Positions 12,890 through 20,380 of a DNA stretch of 64,000 bases are shown in pieces (position 1 is the first letter of the stretch; the number at the start of each line of letters is the position of its first letter). The translations under genes and the position numbers were made by a program. The notes beneath the pieces are model-generated. The model saw nothing but the letters and a program-made list of their open reading frames with translations. It was not told the DNA's origin and made no database searches. The stretch spans positions 1 to 64,000 of the forward strand of contig NZ_FWXU01000022.1 in NCBI RefSeq assembly GCF_900176345.1, written 5' to 3'. The DNA comes from Rhizobium sp. RU36D. GTDB lineage: Bacteria; Pseudomonadota; Alphaproteobacteria; Rhizobiales; Rhizobiaceae.

Positions 12890-14986
12890 ATGGCTTCGGT
12901 GCGGCTTGCGCATGAGCGCGACATGGTCGGGATAGCCAGGGCGCATGCCGAGGCTCGCCAGCTTCTGGAGGCGGGGCAGGGCCTGCTGGCCAGGATTCAA
13001 GCCGGCCAGGCCAGTCTGGATCCGCAGGGTGCAAGCCCTGATGCGGCAAGCGACGGCGGGGCTGGTGCGGCCGGGACGGTTTGCGCCGGTTTGGACGACG
13101 GCGCTGATGCCAGTCCTGATGTCAGGCCAGATGCTGGGCCAGATGGCGGCTCTCATGGCGGCGAGGCTTGCCTGGATTCTCAGGATGCGATGCCTGACGC
13201 AGCAGGCGACGGCGATCCCGGTGCTATCGGGACGGTTTGCGCCGGTGCTGATGGCGGTGTTGATGCTGGCTCTGATGTCAGGCCAGATACTGGGCCAGAT
13301 GGCGGCTCTCATGGCGGCCAGGCCAGCCTGGAGTCTCAGGATGCAATGCCTGACACGGCAAGCAACGGCCGGGCCGGTGCGGTCGGGACGGTTTGCGCCG
13401 GCTTGGACGACGGCGCTGACGCAAGCCCTGATGTCTGGCCAGAAACTGGCCCAGAGGCTGGGCCTGATGGCGGCTCTGATGGCGGTGAGGCCCGCCTGGA
13501 TCTGCGGAAGGCACGCCCTGACGCGGCAGGCGACGGCGGTGCCGGTGCGGGCGGGACGGTTTCCGCCGGCTTGGACGACGGCGTTGATGCCAGCCCGGAT
13601 GTCAGGCCAGATGCTGGGCCAGATGCTCGGCCAGATGCTGGCAGCGACGGCGGAAAGATGGAGGCGCCGCCGTCCGATCTGCCGCCGAAACCGGATGCGT
13701 TTTTGATGCAGAAGGTCGAGCGGATGAAGTTTAACGCCAGCTCGCGCGGGCATGTCTGGGTTTTGAACAGCTGGCAATTCCAGGGTCGCGACGCGCAAAA
13801 ACCGCCCGAAGACACCGCCTGGCGCAACTGGCTGCTGATCGGCGGGCGCGGCTCGGGCAAGACCCGCGCCGGCGCCGAATGGGTGCATGGGCTGGCATCC
13901 GCGGGCGCGCGCTCTGATCTGCGGATCGCGCTGGTGGCGGAGACGCTGGGCGACGCCCGCGAGGTGATGATCGACGGCATCTCCGGCATCGCAAGGGTGG
14001 CGCGGGAAAAGGTGCCGGAGGTGGAAATTTCCCGCCGGCGGCTGGTCTGGCCCAACGGCGCGATTGCCCAGATCTTCTCCTCCGAAGACCCGGAAAGCCT
14101 GCGCGGGCCGCAATTTCACTATGCCTGGTGCGATGAACTGGCCAAATGGAAACATGCCGAGGAGACCTTCGACATGCTGCAATTTGCCCTGCGGCTGGGG
14201 CAGTCGCCGCGCCAGCTGGTGACGACGACGCCCCGGCCGGTGCCGATCCTGAAACGGCTGATCGCTGATCCCGGCACGCGGATCGCGCGGCTTTCCACCC
14301 GCGACAATGCCGAGAACCTGGCGCCCGGCTTCATCGCCGCGCTGGAGGCCCGCTATGGCGGCACGAGGCTTGGACGGCAGGAACTGGATGGCGAACTGAT
14401 CGAGGATCGCAGCGACGGCCTGTGGAAGCGGGCGCAGATCGAGGCACTGACGGTCAGGAATTTCGGACCGCTGACCCGTATCGTGGTGGCGGTCGATCCG
14501 CCCTCGGGTGCGGGCGCCGGCTCCTGCTGCGGCATCGTCGCGGCGGGGCTGGAAAGCGGGCCGAACGGACGCGGTCGCGCTGTCGTTCTGGCCGATGCCT
14601 CGGTCGAGGGGCGCTCGCCCGCCGGCTGGGCCGAGGTGGTGGCCCGCACCTACAGGCGGTTCGAGGCCGACCGGGTGGTGGCCGAGGTCAACCAGGGCGG
14701 CGAGATGGTGGCCTCGGTGCTGCGCGGCGTCGATGCCAACCTGCCGGTGACGATGGTCCGGGCCAACAGGGGCAAGTTCCTGCGCGCCGAACCGGTGGCG
14801 GCGCTCTACGAACAGGGCCGCGTGGTTCATGCCGGCGCCTTTGCCGAACTGACCGACCAGATGTGCGACTTCGGCCCCGACGGATTGTCGGGCGGCCGCT
14901 CCCCGGACCGGCTGGACGCCCTGGTCTGGGCGCTCACTGCGCTGATGCTGGCGGGGGCGGGCGAGCCACGGGTGCGGGGGATTTGA
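12890..14986 (+). CDS. GTA terminase large subunit (gp2) with minisatellite-encoded N-terminal extension
   Basis: DNA-packaging motor. About 698 aa from ATG 12890, against roughly 430 expected. The conserved part starts near residue 285: Walker A GGRGSGKT at 318-325, Walker B-type FHYAWCDELAKW, coupling motif TTTPRP, then the RNase H-like nuclease with VVAVDPPSG, AEVNQGGEMV and SPDRLDALVW acidic sites. Residues about 42-255 consist of four degenerate units of about 50 aa dominated by D, G, A, P and S (for example DASPDVRPDAGPDGGSHGG). Start uncertain: the frame is open to 12686, overlapping gp1, and GTG 12869 is another option. The repeats are discussed separately. Confidence 0.9.
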   Translation: MASVRLAHERDMVGIARAHAEARQLLEAGQGLLARIQAGQASLDPQGASPDAASDGGAGAAGTVCAGLDDGADASPDVRPDAGPDGGSHGGEACLDSQDAMPDAAGDGDPGAIGTVCAGADGGVDAGSDVRPDTGPDGGSHGGQASLESQDAMPDTASNGRAGAVGTVCAGLDDGADASPDVWPETGPEAGPDGGSDGGEARLDLRKARPDAAGDGGAGAGGTVSAGLDDGVDASPDVRPDAGPDARPDAGSDGGKMEAPPSDLPPKPDAFLMQKVERMKFNASSRGHVWVLNSWQFQGRDAQKPPEDTAWRNWLLIGGRGSGKTRAGAEWVHGLASAGARSDLRIALVAETLGDAREVMIDGISGIARVAREKVPEVEISRRRLVWPNGAIAQIFSSEDPESLRGPQFHYAWCDELAKWKHAEETFDMLQFALRLGQSPRQLVTTTPRPVPILKRLIADPGTRIARLSTRDNAENLAPGFIAALEARYGGTRLGRQELDGELIEDRSDGLWKRAQIEALTVRNFGPLTRIVVAVDPPSGAGAGSCCGIVAAGLESGPNGRGRAVVLADASVEGRSPAGWAEVVARTYRRFEADRVVAEVNQGGEMVASVLRGVDANLPVTMVRANRGKFLRAEPVAALYEQGRVVHAGAFAELTDQMCDFGPDGLSGGRSPDRLDALVWALTALMLAGAGEPRVRGI
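13010..13665 (+). repeat. degenerate minisatellite (about 150-bp units, nested 12-bp units) inside terL
   Basis: Four imperfect tandem units beginning near 13010, 13163, 13319 and 13487. Each contains GGGACGGTTTGCGCCGG, then a TTGGACGACGGCG-type block and TCAGGCCAGATGCTGGGCC followed by GATGGCGGCTCT. Within units the short word GGCCAGATGCT/G is itself repeated (13606-13645 has four copies in a row). No stop occurs in the terL frame, in the plus frame of 12945-13706, or in the minus frame covering 12806-15040. Confidence 0.85.
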
Positions 14987-15060
14987 GGAGGGGGCTAATA
15001 TTGACCCGCCGCATGGCATCGGTTTAACGACGGCTGACAATTTCAGGACCGAGGCGCGGT

Positions 15061-15594
15061 ATGCGACTTTTCCATTTCAGCGATGATCCTGACATTGAAA
15101 GCTTCGTGCCGCGTCCGGTGAAGGTGCCGTCCAAGCGGTCGCCCGGCATGGAGTGGCTGAACGGGCCGCTGGTCTGGGCCATCGAGGAGCGGCTGGACTT
15201 TCTCTATCATTTTCCGAGGGACTGCCCGCGCATCCTGATCTGGGTCACCGACAAGACCATCCGGGCGGATCGGGACGCCTGGCTCGGCGGCCACCGTGCG
15301 GCCGCCTATGTGGAACTGTCGCGCCGGAGCGAGCTGGAGGCCGCCACGATCCATCGCTACGAATTCGCCACAGGCGGTTTTGAGTGTCTTGGCGATGCCG
15401 GGATGTGGGTGAGCCGGGCCGAGGTGGTGCCGCTGGAGCGAGTTCAGATGACCGACCTGCCATCGAGTTTCGGGCCGCGCGGAGTCGACCTACGCTTTGT
15501 CGACAGCCTAGTGCCGCTGAGGCCACTATGGGCCACCTCGCTCGCGGCAAGCGGCATAAGACTGCGCAATGCCAGAGGCTGGAATCACGGCTGA
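15061..15594 (+). CDS. DUF6886 family protein (GTA cargo)
   Basis: 177 aa. Begins MRLFHFSDDPDIESFVPRPV and continues with GMEWLNGPLVWAIEE, features I associate with DUF6886, a family of unknown role whose N-terminus recalls RES/ART-like folds only loosely. It has no place in canonical GTA clusters; it sits between terL and portal, in the same direction, 74 bp after terL. No clear Shine-Dalgarno close to the ATG. A bidirectional hairpin follows. Confidence 0.7.
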   Translation: MRLFHFSDDPDIESFVPRPVKVPSKRSPGMEWLNGPLVWAIEERLDFLYHFPRDCPRILIWVTDKTIRADRDAWLGGHRAAAYVELSRRSELEAATIHRYEFATGGFECLGDAGMWVSRAEVVPLERVQMTDLPSSFGPRGVDLRFVDSLVPLRPLWATSLAASGIRLRNARGWNHG

Positions 15595-15615
15595 GTGGGG
15601 ACATCCAAAACGCAG

Positions 15616-15655
15616 ATCGGCCCGCAAGCTTTCTGCCGCGGGCCGATTTGTTTCA
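15616..15655. terminator. bidirectional terminator hairpin
   Basis: Perfect 10-bp arms ATCGGCCCGC (15616-15625) and GCGGGCCGAT (15638-15647), then TTGTTTC on plus and CTGCGTTTT on minus. It separates the DUF6886 gene from the convergent 44-aa gene. Confidence 0.75.
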
Positions 15656-15682
15656 CAGCCAGCCGACGTGGCCGGGCTTGGC

Positions 15683-15817
15683 TTACTTGGCGGAGCCTGC
15701 CGAAGGGGACTGGGCACCCTGGCGCATCTGGCGCCATTCGCTTTCCAGGCGCTCCAGGATGTGCGCCGGGATCTGCGGGGCCGGGGTCTTGGTCTGGCTG
15801 CTCGATTTCGTCTGCAT
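15683..15817 (-). CDS. 44-aa small hypothetical protein
   Basis: Reads MQTKSSSQTKTPAPQIPAHI... ending ...QSPSAGSAK. A Ser/Thr/Pro-rich start leads into one amphipathic helix (HILERLESEWRQMRQ). GGGAGAC lies 5 nt before the ATG and the gene ends close to the bidirectional terminator, so it looks genuine. It is the opposite orientation to the GTA genes. Short helical proteins of this sort are common but uncharacterised in rhizobia. Confidence 0.65.
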   Translation of the reverse strand: MQTKSSSQTKTPAPQIPAHILERLESEWRQMRQGAQSPSAGSAK

Positions 15818-16120
15818 GAGCGTCTCCCTTCATGGTGTGCTGCGCTGCAAAACGCGCTTTCGGGCGGAAAGTTCCACAGAGTTAAGCAATTGTAAATACG
15901 ACCTTATAGGGCTTTAACCGATTGAAATTATTTAAATCGGTTTAAGAAATCATCTTTCCACGGCCAGGGTTAATGGCGGTGGGCAGCTACGTTCTCGCCA
16001 TGCCCCAATATGCAATTATAAAGTGTTTTAGATTTATGTTGCACTTTTATGGTGTTGGTATTTAACTTGCGGATGCCGCGACTTGGATTGCAGGCGGGCA
16101 GGGTCAATCAGGGGGAGACC
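15818..16120. other. AT-rich intergenic promoter region
   Basis: A 300-bp AT-rich gap between the divergent 44-aa gene and the GH19 gene. Runs such as AATTATTTAAATCGGTTTAAG (15925 onward) and AATTATAAAGTGTTTTAGATTTATG (16013 onward) suggest promoters for both sides. No coding sequence seen. Confidence 0.5.
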
Positions 16121-16744
16121 ATGAGCAGCATCAACAGGCCATTTTTCTACGATCGGGTGCGGGTCACGCTGTTTGGTGGACGCATGCAGCCGATGCAGGT
16201 GCAGGGCATGGAGGCGATCCTCAACTTTTGGGAACAGACCTCTTCGGCCAAGGACGACCGGTGGCTCGCCTATATGCTGGCGACGGCCTATCACGAGACG
16301 GCCCGCACCATGCAGCCGGTGCGCGAAACGTTGGCGCCGACCGACGAGAGGGCGATCGCCATTCTCGACCGGGCCTTTGCGCGTGGCCAACTGCCCTGGG
16401 TGAGCAATCCCTATTGGCAGGCAGACAAGGAAGGTAAATCCTGGCTGGGCCGCGGGCTGGTGCAACTGACGCACCGGGACAATTACGTGCGGCTGGGGCA
16501 GATGGTTGGCCGCGACCTGGTTGGGGACCCGACGCTGGCCATGCGTATGGAGGTGGCCCTGCCGATCATGGTGCTCGGCATGGAACAGGGCGCCTTTACC
16601 GGACATCGGCTTGGCCAATATTTCAATGGCGCGCGCGAGGACTGGGTGAAGGCGCGGCAGATCATCAACCGCATGGACAAGGCCCTGCAGATCGCCGACT
16701 ACGGCAAGGCGTTTTACGGGGCGATCAGCTATACGACGGGGTAG
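16121..16744 (+). CDS. glycoside hydrolase family 19-like lysozyme/endolysin
   Basis: 207 aa. AYMLATAYHETARTMQPVRET with candidate catalytic glutamate E59, and GRGLVQLTHRDNYVRLGQMVGRDLVGDP, match phage and GTA GH19 chitinase-like lysozymes that cut peptidoglycan. No signal peptide is seen, so export would need the holin-like protein at 34828. GGGGGAG is 4 nt before the ATG at 16121; the frame is open from 16049 but without a site. Followed by a heptad-repeat array. Likely role: release of GTA particles by host lysis (inference). Confidence 0.82.
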   Translation: MSSINRPFFYDRVRVTLFGGRMQPMQVQGMEAILNFWEQTSSAKDDRWLAYMLATAYHETARTMQPVRETLAPTDERAIAILDRAFARGQLPWVSNPYWQADKEGKSWLGRGLVQLTHRDNYVRLGQMVGRDLVGDPTLAMRMEVALPIMVLGMEQGAFTGHRLGQYFNGAREDWVKARQIINRMDKALQIADYGKAFYGAISYTTG

Positions 16745-16790
16745 CGGGTGAGCGAGTAGCGAGTGGCGAATAGCGAATAGGTAAGGGGGA
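16741..16790 (+). repeat. heptad array, GTAGCGA type
   Basis: Imperfect tandem 7-mers (GAGTAGC-GAGTGGC-GAATAGC-GAATAGG) starting at the GH19 stop codon. They are complementary to the TCGCTAC units at 17637-17662. Confidence 0.8.
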
Positions 16791-16865
16791 AGGCGGTCCT
16801 GCGGTTGAGCCTGGGGGAGACCCATGCTATCGGCCGGCTACCTGCCACGTTTCGGAGCCTTCCCC

Positions 16866-17177
16866 TTGATCCGCCACATTGTTTTCTTTTCGGTACCCGA
16901 CCGCGAGGACCTGCAGACGGTGCGCGAGGGGTTGGCGATCCTGACCGGGATTCCCCATGCGCGGCATCTGGAAATTGGCACCTCGGCCAAATCAGACCTG
17001 TTCGACAACAGTGTCGACCTGGTGGTCTATGGCGAATTCGACGACGAGGTAGCGCTTGCCGCCTATCGCGCCCACCCGCTCTACCAGGAAAGCATCTCGA
17101 TCGTGAAGCCGCTGCGCGAACTGCGGATTGCGGCGGATTATGAGACTGAGGGCGCGGTGGTGTCCGGGGGCGAATAG
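16866..17177 (+). CDS. Dabb (stress-responsive A/B barrel) domain protein
   Basis: 103 aa. LIRHIVFFSVPDREDLQTVREGL opens the domain and SVDLVVYGEFDDEVALAAYRAHPLY is the characteristic second half; the family forms dimeric alpha/beta barrels. The TTG start at 16866 puts the conserved (M)IRHIVFF at the N-terminus and has GGAG 8 nt upstream. An upstream ATG at 16824 with GGGGGAG is a real alternative. The substrate is unknown. It is not a GTA core gene; it is cargo between the endolysin and portal. Confidence 0.8.
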   Translation: MIRHIVFFSVPDREDLQTVREGLAILTGIPHARHLEIGTSAKSDLFDNSVDLVVYGEFDDEVALAAYRAHPLYQESISIVKPLRELRIAADYETEGAVVSGGE

Positions 17178-17210
17178 GGCGTAGGCAGTAGGCAGTAGGA
17201 ATAGCTGCCT
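17174..17210 (+). repeat. heptad array, GTAGGCA type
   Basis: GTAGGCA-GTAGGCA-GTAGGAA units after the Dabb gene, complementary to the TGCCTAC units at 17656-17680. Confidence 0.8.
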
Positions 17211-17213
17211 ATC

Positions 17214-17285
17214 TTGGCGCAAGCTCGCCCCCCTCTGGCTTGCCAGCCATCTCCCCCACAAGGGGGGAGATCGGATTGCGGCGAC
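17214..17285 (+). repeat. RIME-like palindromic repeat
   Basis: GCGCAAGCTCGCCCCCCTCTGG head, then CATCTCCCCC-ACAA-GGGGGGAGATCGG hairpin. Same family as 19383, 19577 and 41816. Confidence 0.8.
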
Positions 17286-17303
17286 CGTGCTGCCCAACTG
17301 CGG

Positions 17304-17465
17304 TCACGGGGAGTACATGTCGTAAATCACCAGCGCGATGAGAGCGACTACGACTGCCATGACAGCGCGTTTGAACCATCGCACAAGCGGTGACTTCGAA
17401 GGATGGCCCAACATCATGTCGCTGAGCACTTCGGCAAGTAGTTGCAGCAAATCGCCCAAAAGCAT
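17304..17465 (-). CDS. 53-aa putative membrane protein
   Basis: Begins MLLGDLLQLLAEVLSDMML, has a basic turn (SPLVRWFKR) and one hydrophobic helix (AVMAVVVALIALVIY) near the C-terminus, so a single-pass tail anchor is likely. The ribosome site is weak (AGG 4 nt upstream). It lies antisense to the GTA, inside the interval bracketed by inverted heptad arrays. It may be a real small gene or a chance frame. Confidence 0.45.
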   Translation of the reverse strand: MLLGDLLQLLAEVLSDMMLGHPSKSPLVRWFKRAVMAVVVALIALVIYDMYSP

Positions 17466-17636
17466 CAACCTAATATAGCGAGTAAAAAGTGAGCTTTGCT
17501 CGGTGTTCGTTTACTTGAGGTTGACGCGATCAAAGGTTTCTATCGAAATCGACGCCCGGTACGGCAATCCGCAGTGATGGCGCTGCTCACCACCTTTGAA
17601 GAGTGCCGCTTGCCCGATCGCTCTTGGCTATTGATA

Positions 17637-17695
17637 TCGGCTACTCGCTACTCGCTACTGCCTACTGCCTACTGCCTATTGGCTACTAACTATCG
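17637..17695 (+). repeat. inverted heptad array, TCGCTAC and TGCCTAC types
   Basis: Tandem CTACTCG units followed by CTACTGC units and CTATTGG just upstream of the portal gene; the reverse complement of the arrays at 16741-16790 and 17174-17210. Confidence 0.8.
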
Positions 17696-17716
17696 CCTCC
17701 AACCCGAGGATATCCC

Positions 17717-18883
17717 ATGAAACTCTCCTTCCGACTGCCCTGGGGCCATGCCCCGGGACGAACCCGCTTGGCCGATCAAAAGGCGCTGACCCTCCGGCCG
17801 GGGGCGGCGCTGGCTTTGCTTTCCGGCGAGGCTGCGGCGCATTGGTCGGGGCGGTCCTATGCAGCGCTGTCCTCCGAGGGCTTTATGAAAAACCCGGTGG
17901 CGCACCGGGCGCTGCGGCTGATTGCCGAGGCCGGGGCCTCGGTGCCGTGGCTGGCCTATGACGCCCAAGGCGAGCGGCCGGATCACCAGGCGCTGACCCT
18001 GCTGCGGCGGCCGAACGGGGCGACCTCCGGCACCGATTTCCTGGAGGCGCTCTATGGACAGCTGCTGCTCTCGGGCAATGCCTTCGTCGAGGCGCTGGTG
18101 CCGGGCGAGCAGCCGCGGGCGCTGCATCTGCTGCGGCCCGACCGGGTGAGCGTGGTGGCCGGCACGGATGGCTGGCCGCGCGCCTATGACTACCGCGCGG
18201 GCGGGGCGGCGCGGCGCATTGCTGCCGATAGCGGGCGGCTGATGCACCTGAAACTGTTCCACCCGCTGGACGATCACCTGGGCTTTTCGCCGCTGGCGGC
18301 GGCGCAGATGGCGCTCGACCTGCACAATGCGGCGGCGCGCTGGAACAAGGCGCTGCTCGATAATTCCGCTCGTCCCTCCGGCGCGCTGGTCTACCAGCCG
18401 AAGGAGGGCGGCAATCTCTCGGCCGATCAATATGAGCGGCTGAAGGCCGAACTGGACGACGGCTATACCGGGCCGATGCGCGCCGGGCGTCCGCTGCTCT
18501 TGGAAGGCGGGCTGGACTGGAAGGCCATGGGCCTTTCGCCCAAGGACATGGATTTCGTCGAGGCGAAGAACGGGGCGGCGCGGGATATCGCTCTGGCCTG
18601 CGGCGTGCCGCCGATGCTGCTCGGCATTCCCGGCGACAATACCTATGCCAACTACCAGGAGGCCAACCGCGCCTTCTGGCGGCTGACGGTGCTGCCGTTG
18701 GTGGGCCGCACGGCGGCCGGTTTCTCCGGTTTTCTCTCCGGGCTCTATGGCGAGGAGATCAGGCTGGAACCGGATCTCGACCGGGCCTCGGGGCTGGTGG
18801 TCGAGCGCGATGCGCTGTGGGCGAGGCTGGGTGCGGCAAGCTTCCTGACCGATGCCGAAAAACGCGAGGCGGTGGGCTACTGA
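17717..18883 (+). CDS. GTA portal protein (gp3, HK97 family)
   Basis: 388 aa, the usual length. Portal-typical segments include NPVAHRALRLIAEAGASVPW at the start of the fold, DFLEALYGQLLLSGNAFVEAL, and PPMLLGIPGDNTYANYQEANRAFW, the signature of HK97-type portals. It forms the dodecameric vertex through which terminase pumps DNA. ATG 17717 follows an heptad array with only a weak ribosome site. The next gene starts at the stop (TGATG) if the longer reading is used. Confidence 0.95.
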   Translation: MKLSFRLPWGHAPGRTRLADQKALTLRPGAALALLSGEAAAHWSGRSYAALSSEGFMKNPVAHRALRLIAEAGASVPWLAYDAQGERPDHQALTLLRRPNGATSGTDFLEALYGQLLLSGNAFVEALVPGEQPRALHLLRPDRVSVVAGTDGWPRAYDYRAGGAARRIAADSGRLMHLKLFHPLDDHLGFSPLAAAQMALDLHNAAARWNKALLDNSARPSGALVYQPKEGGNLSADQYERLKAELDDGYTGPMRAGRPLLLEGGLDWKAMGLSPKDMDFVEAKNGAARDIALACGVPPMLLGIPGDNTYANYQEANRAFWRLTVLPLVGRTAAGFSGFLSGLYGEEIRLEPDLDRASGLVVERDALWARLGAASFLTDAEKREAVGY

Positions 18884-18969
18884 TGCGGCAGGACAAAGCG
18901 GCACGGCGGCGCCAGGCCCTGCAGAAGCCGGTGCTGGAAACGCCCGCCCCTGAGACAAAGGAGGTCGTG

Positions 18970-19284
18970 ATGAGCGAACTTGGACCCGATGCGGGTTTTT
19001 GGGGCGCGCGGATCGCCGGGGCCTTCGCCGGCTCGGCGATCTCGCTGATCTATCTCTTGCCGGAGGGGCGCCGCGAGGCGGCCGGTCGGCTCGTGACCGG
19101 CGTCACCACGGGCCTGATCTTCGGCGGGCCGACCGGCTTGTGGCTCGCCCGCACACTCGACCTCGACAGCGACCTCTCCGGCAGCGACGTGATGCTGGCC
19201 GGCTCGGCGCTCGCAAGCCTCTGCGCCTGGTGGGCGCTGGGGATCCTGGCGCGCGTGGCGGCGCGTTGGGGTGGGAAGGGGTAG
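18970..19284 (+). CDS. DUF6107-type membrane protein of the GTA cluster (gp3.5 position)
   Basis: 104 aa from ATG 18970, which has AAAGGAGG 5 nt upstream. Several hydrophobic segments (GARIAGAFAGSAISLIYLLP, VTGVTTGLIFGGPTGLWLA, ASLCAWWALGILARV) make it an integral membrane protein. A small membrane gene between portal and protease is usual in rhizobial GTA clusters (DUF6107 as I recall it). The frame is open back to ATG 18883, which overlaps the portal stop, and would add a basic 29-residue leader. Role unknown. Confidence 0.75.
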   Translation: MSELGPDAGFWGARIAGAFAGSAISLIYLLPEGRREAAGRLVTGVTTGLIFGGPTGLWLARTLDLDSDLSGSDVMLAGSALASLCAWWALGILARVAARWGGKG

Positions 19285-19335
19285 GCAGTAGGGGGTTAGC
19301 GAGTAGCGAATAGCGAATAGGGAGTAGGGGTAGGA
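19281..19335 (+). repeat. heptad array, GTAG type
   Basis: GTAGGCA, GAGTAGC, GAATAGC, GAATAGG, GAGTAGG units after the DUF6107 gene, complementary to the array at 19692-19752. Confidence 0.8.
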
Positions 19336-19382
19336 TGGAAGTCCTATCGGTCCTGTTTGCTGCAGGTTGTCTGGACCGGGCG

Positions 19383-19480
19383 GAGCAAGCTCGCCCCCCT
19401 CTGGGCTGCCGCCCATCTCCCCCACAGGTGGGGAGATCGGCTGGGGGCGCTCGCTCGGCCAATAAGGGTGTCAGGGTTGC
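19383..19480 (+). repeat. RIME-like repeat, direct-duplication copy 1
   Basis: GCAAGCTCGCCCCCCTCTGG head, ATCTCCCCCAC-AGGT-GGGGAGAT hairpin, then CGCTCGGCCAATAAGGGTGTC and GGGTTGCC. It is nearly identical over about 95 bp to 19577-19672. Confidence 0.85.
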
Positions 19481-19576
19481 CAACGGGCTGTTGGGAGTTC
19501 TCGCCTACTGCCGAATGGCTATTGGATGTTGACGAACTCTTCTGCTTGCTGGCGGCATCGCGAAGACCGGCGGAAC

Positions 19577-19673
19577 AAGCTCGCCCCCCTCTGGGCTGCC
19601 GCCCATCTCCCCCACGAGTGGGGAGATCGGCTGGGCGCGCCCGCTCGGCCAATACGGGTGTCAGGGTTGCCGC
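19577..19673 (+). repeat. RIME-like repeat, direct-duplication copy 2
   Basis: Same unit as 19383-19480 with a few substitutions (CACGAGTGGGGAG for CACAGGTGGGGAG, TACGGG for TAAGGG). The interval 19285-19795 holds only these repeats and heptads; no gene is seen. Confidence 0.85.
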
Positions 19674-19691
19674 CAGGTTGCCTGCATTTTT

Positions 19692-19752
19692 TGGCTACTG
19701 CCTACTGCCTACTGACTATTGGCTATTCCCCACTCGCTACTCGCTACTCGCG
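19692..19752 (+). repeat. inverted heptad array, CTAC type
   Basis: CTACTGC, CTACTGA, CTATTGG, CTATTCC, CTACTCG units ending 40 bp before the protease gene; the inverse of 19281-19335. Confidence 0.8.
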
Positions 19753-19795
19753 ACCGCCCCCGCACACACTTCATTCAACGACCAAGGACATGACC

Positions 19796-20380
19796 ATGCA
19801 CGCAGACAGCGGGCGGATTTCGCTCATCCAGAAATATGCCAGCCTCACGATCAAAGGCGTGACGGCCGGCGGTGTGTTTTCCGGCTATGCCAGCGTTTTC
19901 GGCGAGGTGGATCTCGGCCGCGACCGGATCGAGCCGGGAGCCTTCCGGCGCTCGCTGGAGCGGCGCGGGGCTGGTGGCATCCGTATGCTCTACCAGCACG
20001 ATCCGGCTGAACCGATCGGCGCCTGGACCACGATCCGCGAGGATGGACGGGGGCTTTATGTCGAGGGCCGATTGGCGCCGGGCGTGGAGCGGGCGCAGGA
20101 AGTGCGCGCGCTGATGCTGAACGGCGCGCTGGACGGTCTGTCGATCGGCTTCCAGACCGTGAGGGCCAAGGGCGGCGGGGTGGGCGGGATCCGCCACATC
20201 CTGGAGGCCGATCTCTGGGAGATCTCGGTCGTCACCTTCCCGATGCTGCCATCGGCACGGGTTTCCAACATCAAGCATGCGCGGTTCTTCCGCGACAGGG
20301 AAACGGAGCTGGTGCGCACGATGCGCCGGGCCGCCCGCACCATCGCCAATGCCAATTTCAAACAGAGGACCATGCAATGA
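19796..20380 (+). CDS. GTA prohead protease (gp4, HK97 family)
   Basis: 194 aa. Serine protease that matures the capsid. GVFSGYASVFGEVDLGRDRIEPGAF opens the fold, IRMLYQHDP carries the catalytic His, and LDGLSIGFQTV the catalytic Ser, with EISVVTFPMLPSA closing. ATG 19796 is chosen because AAGGA lies 7 nt upstream; ATG 19790 is too close to it. Overlaps the capsid gene by 4 bp (ATGA), so the two are translationally coupled. Confidence 0.94.
   Translation: MHADSGRISLIQKYASLTIKGVTAGGVFSGYASVFGEVDLGRDRIEPGAFRRSLERRGAGGIRMLYQHDPAEPIGAWTTIREDGRGLYVEGRLAPGVERAQEVRALMLNGALDGLSIGFQTVRAKGGGVGGIRHILEADLWEISVVTFPMLPSARVSNIKHARFFRDRETELVRTMRRAARTIANANFKQRTMQ

Noticed and set aside
13010..13665. Regular repeats that might be a CRISPR array
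   Set aside because: Units are degenerate, contiguous and coding, with nested short words; there are no unique spacers of fixed length and no cas genes.
12806..15040. 744-codon minus frame opposite terL
   Set aside because: The terminase motifs are on the plus strand; the minus frame is open because of GC bias and minisatellite composition. Kept only as an oddity in the findings.
17496..17720. 74-codon plus ORF upstream of portal
   Set aside because: Its C-terminal half is a translation of the heptad array and it has no plausible start.
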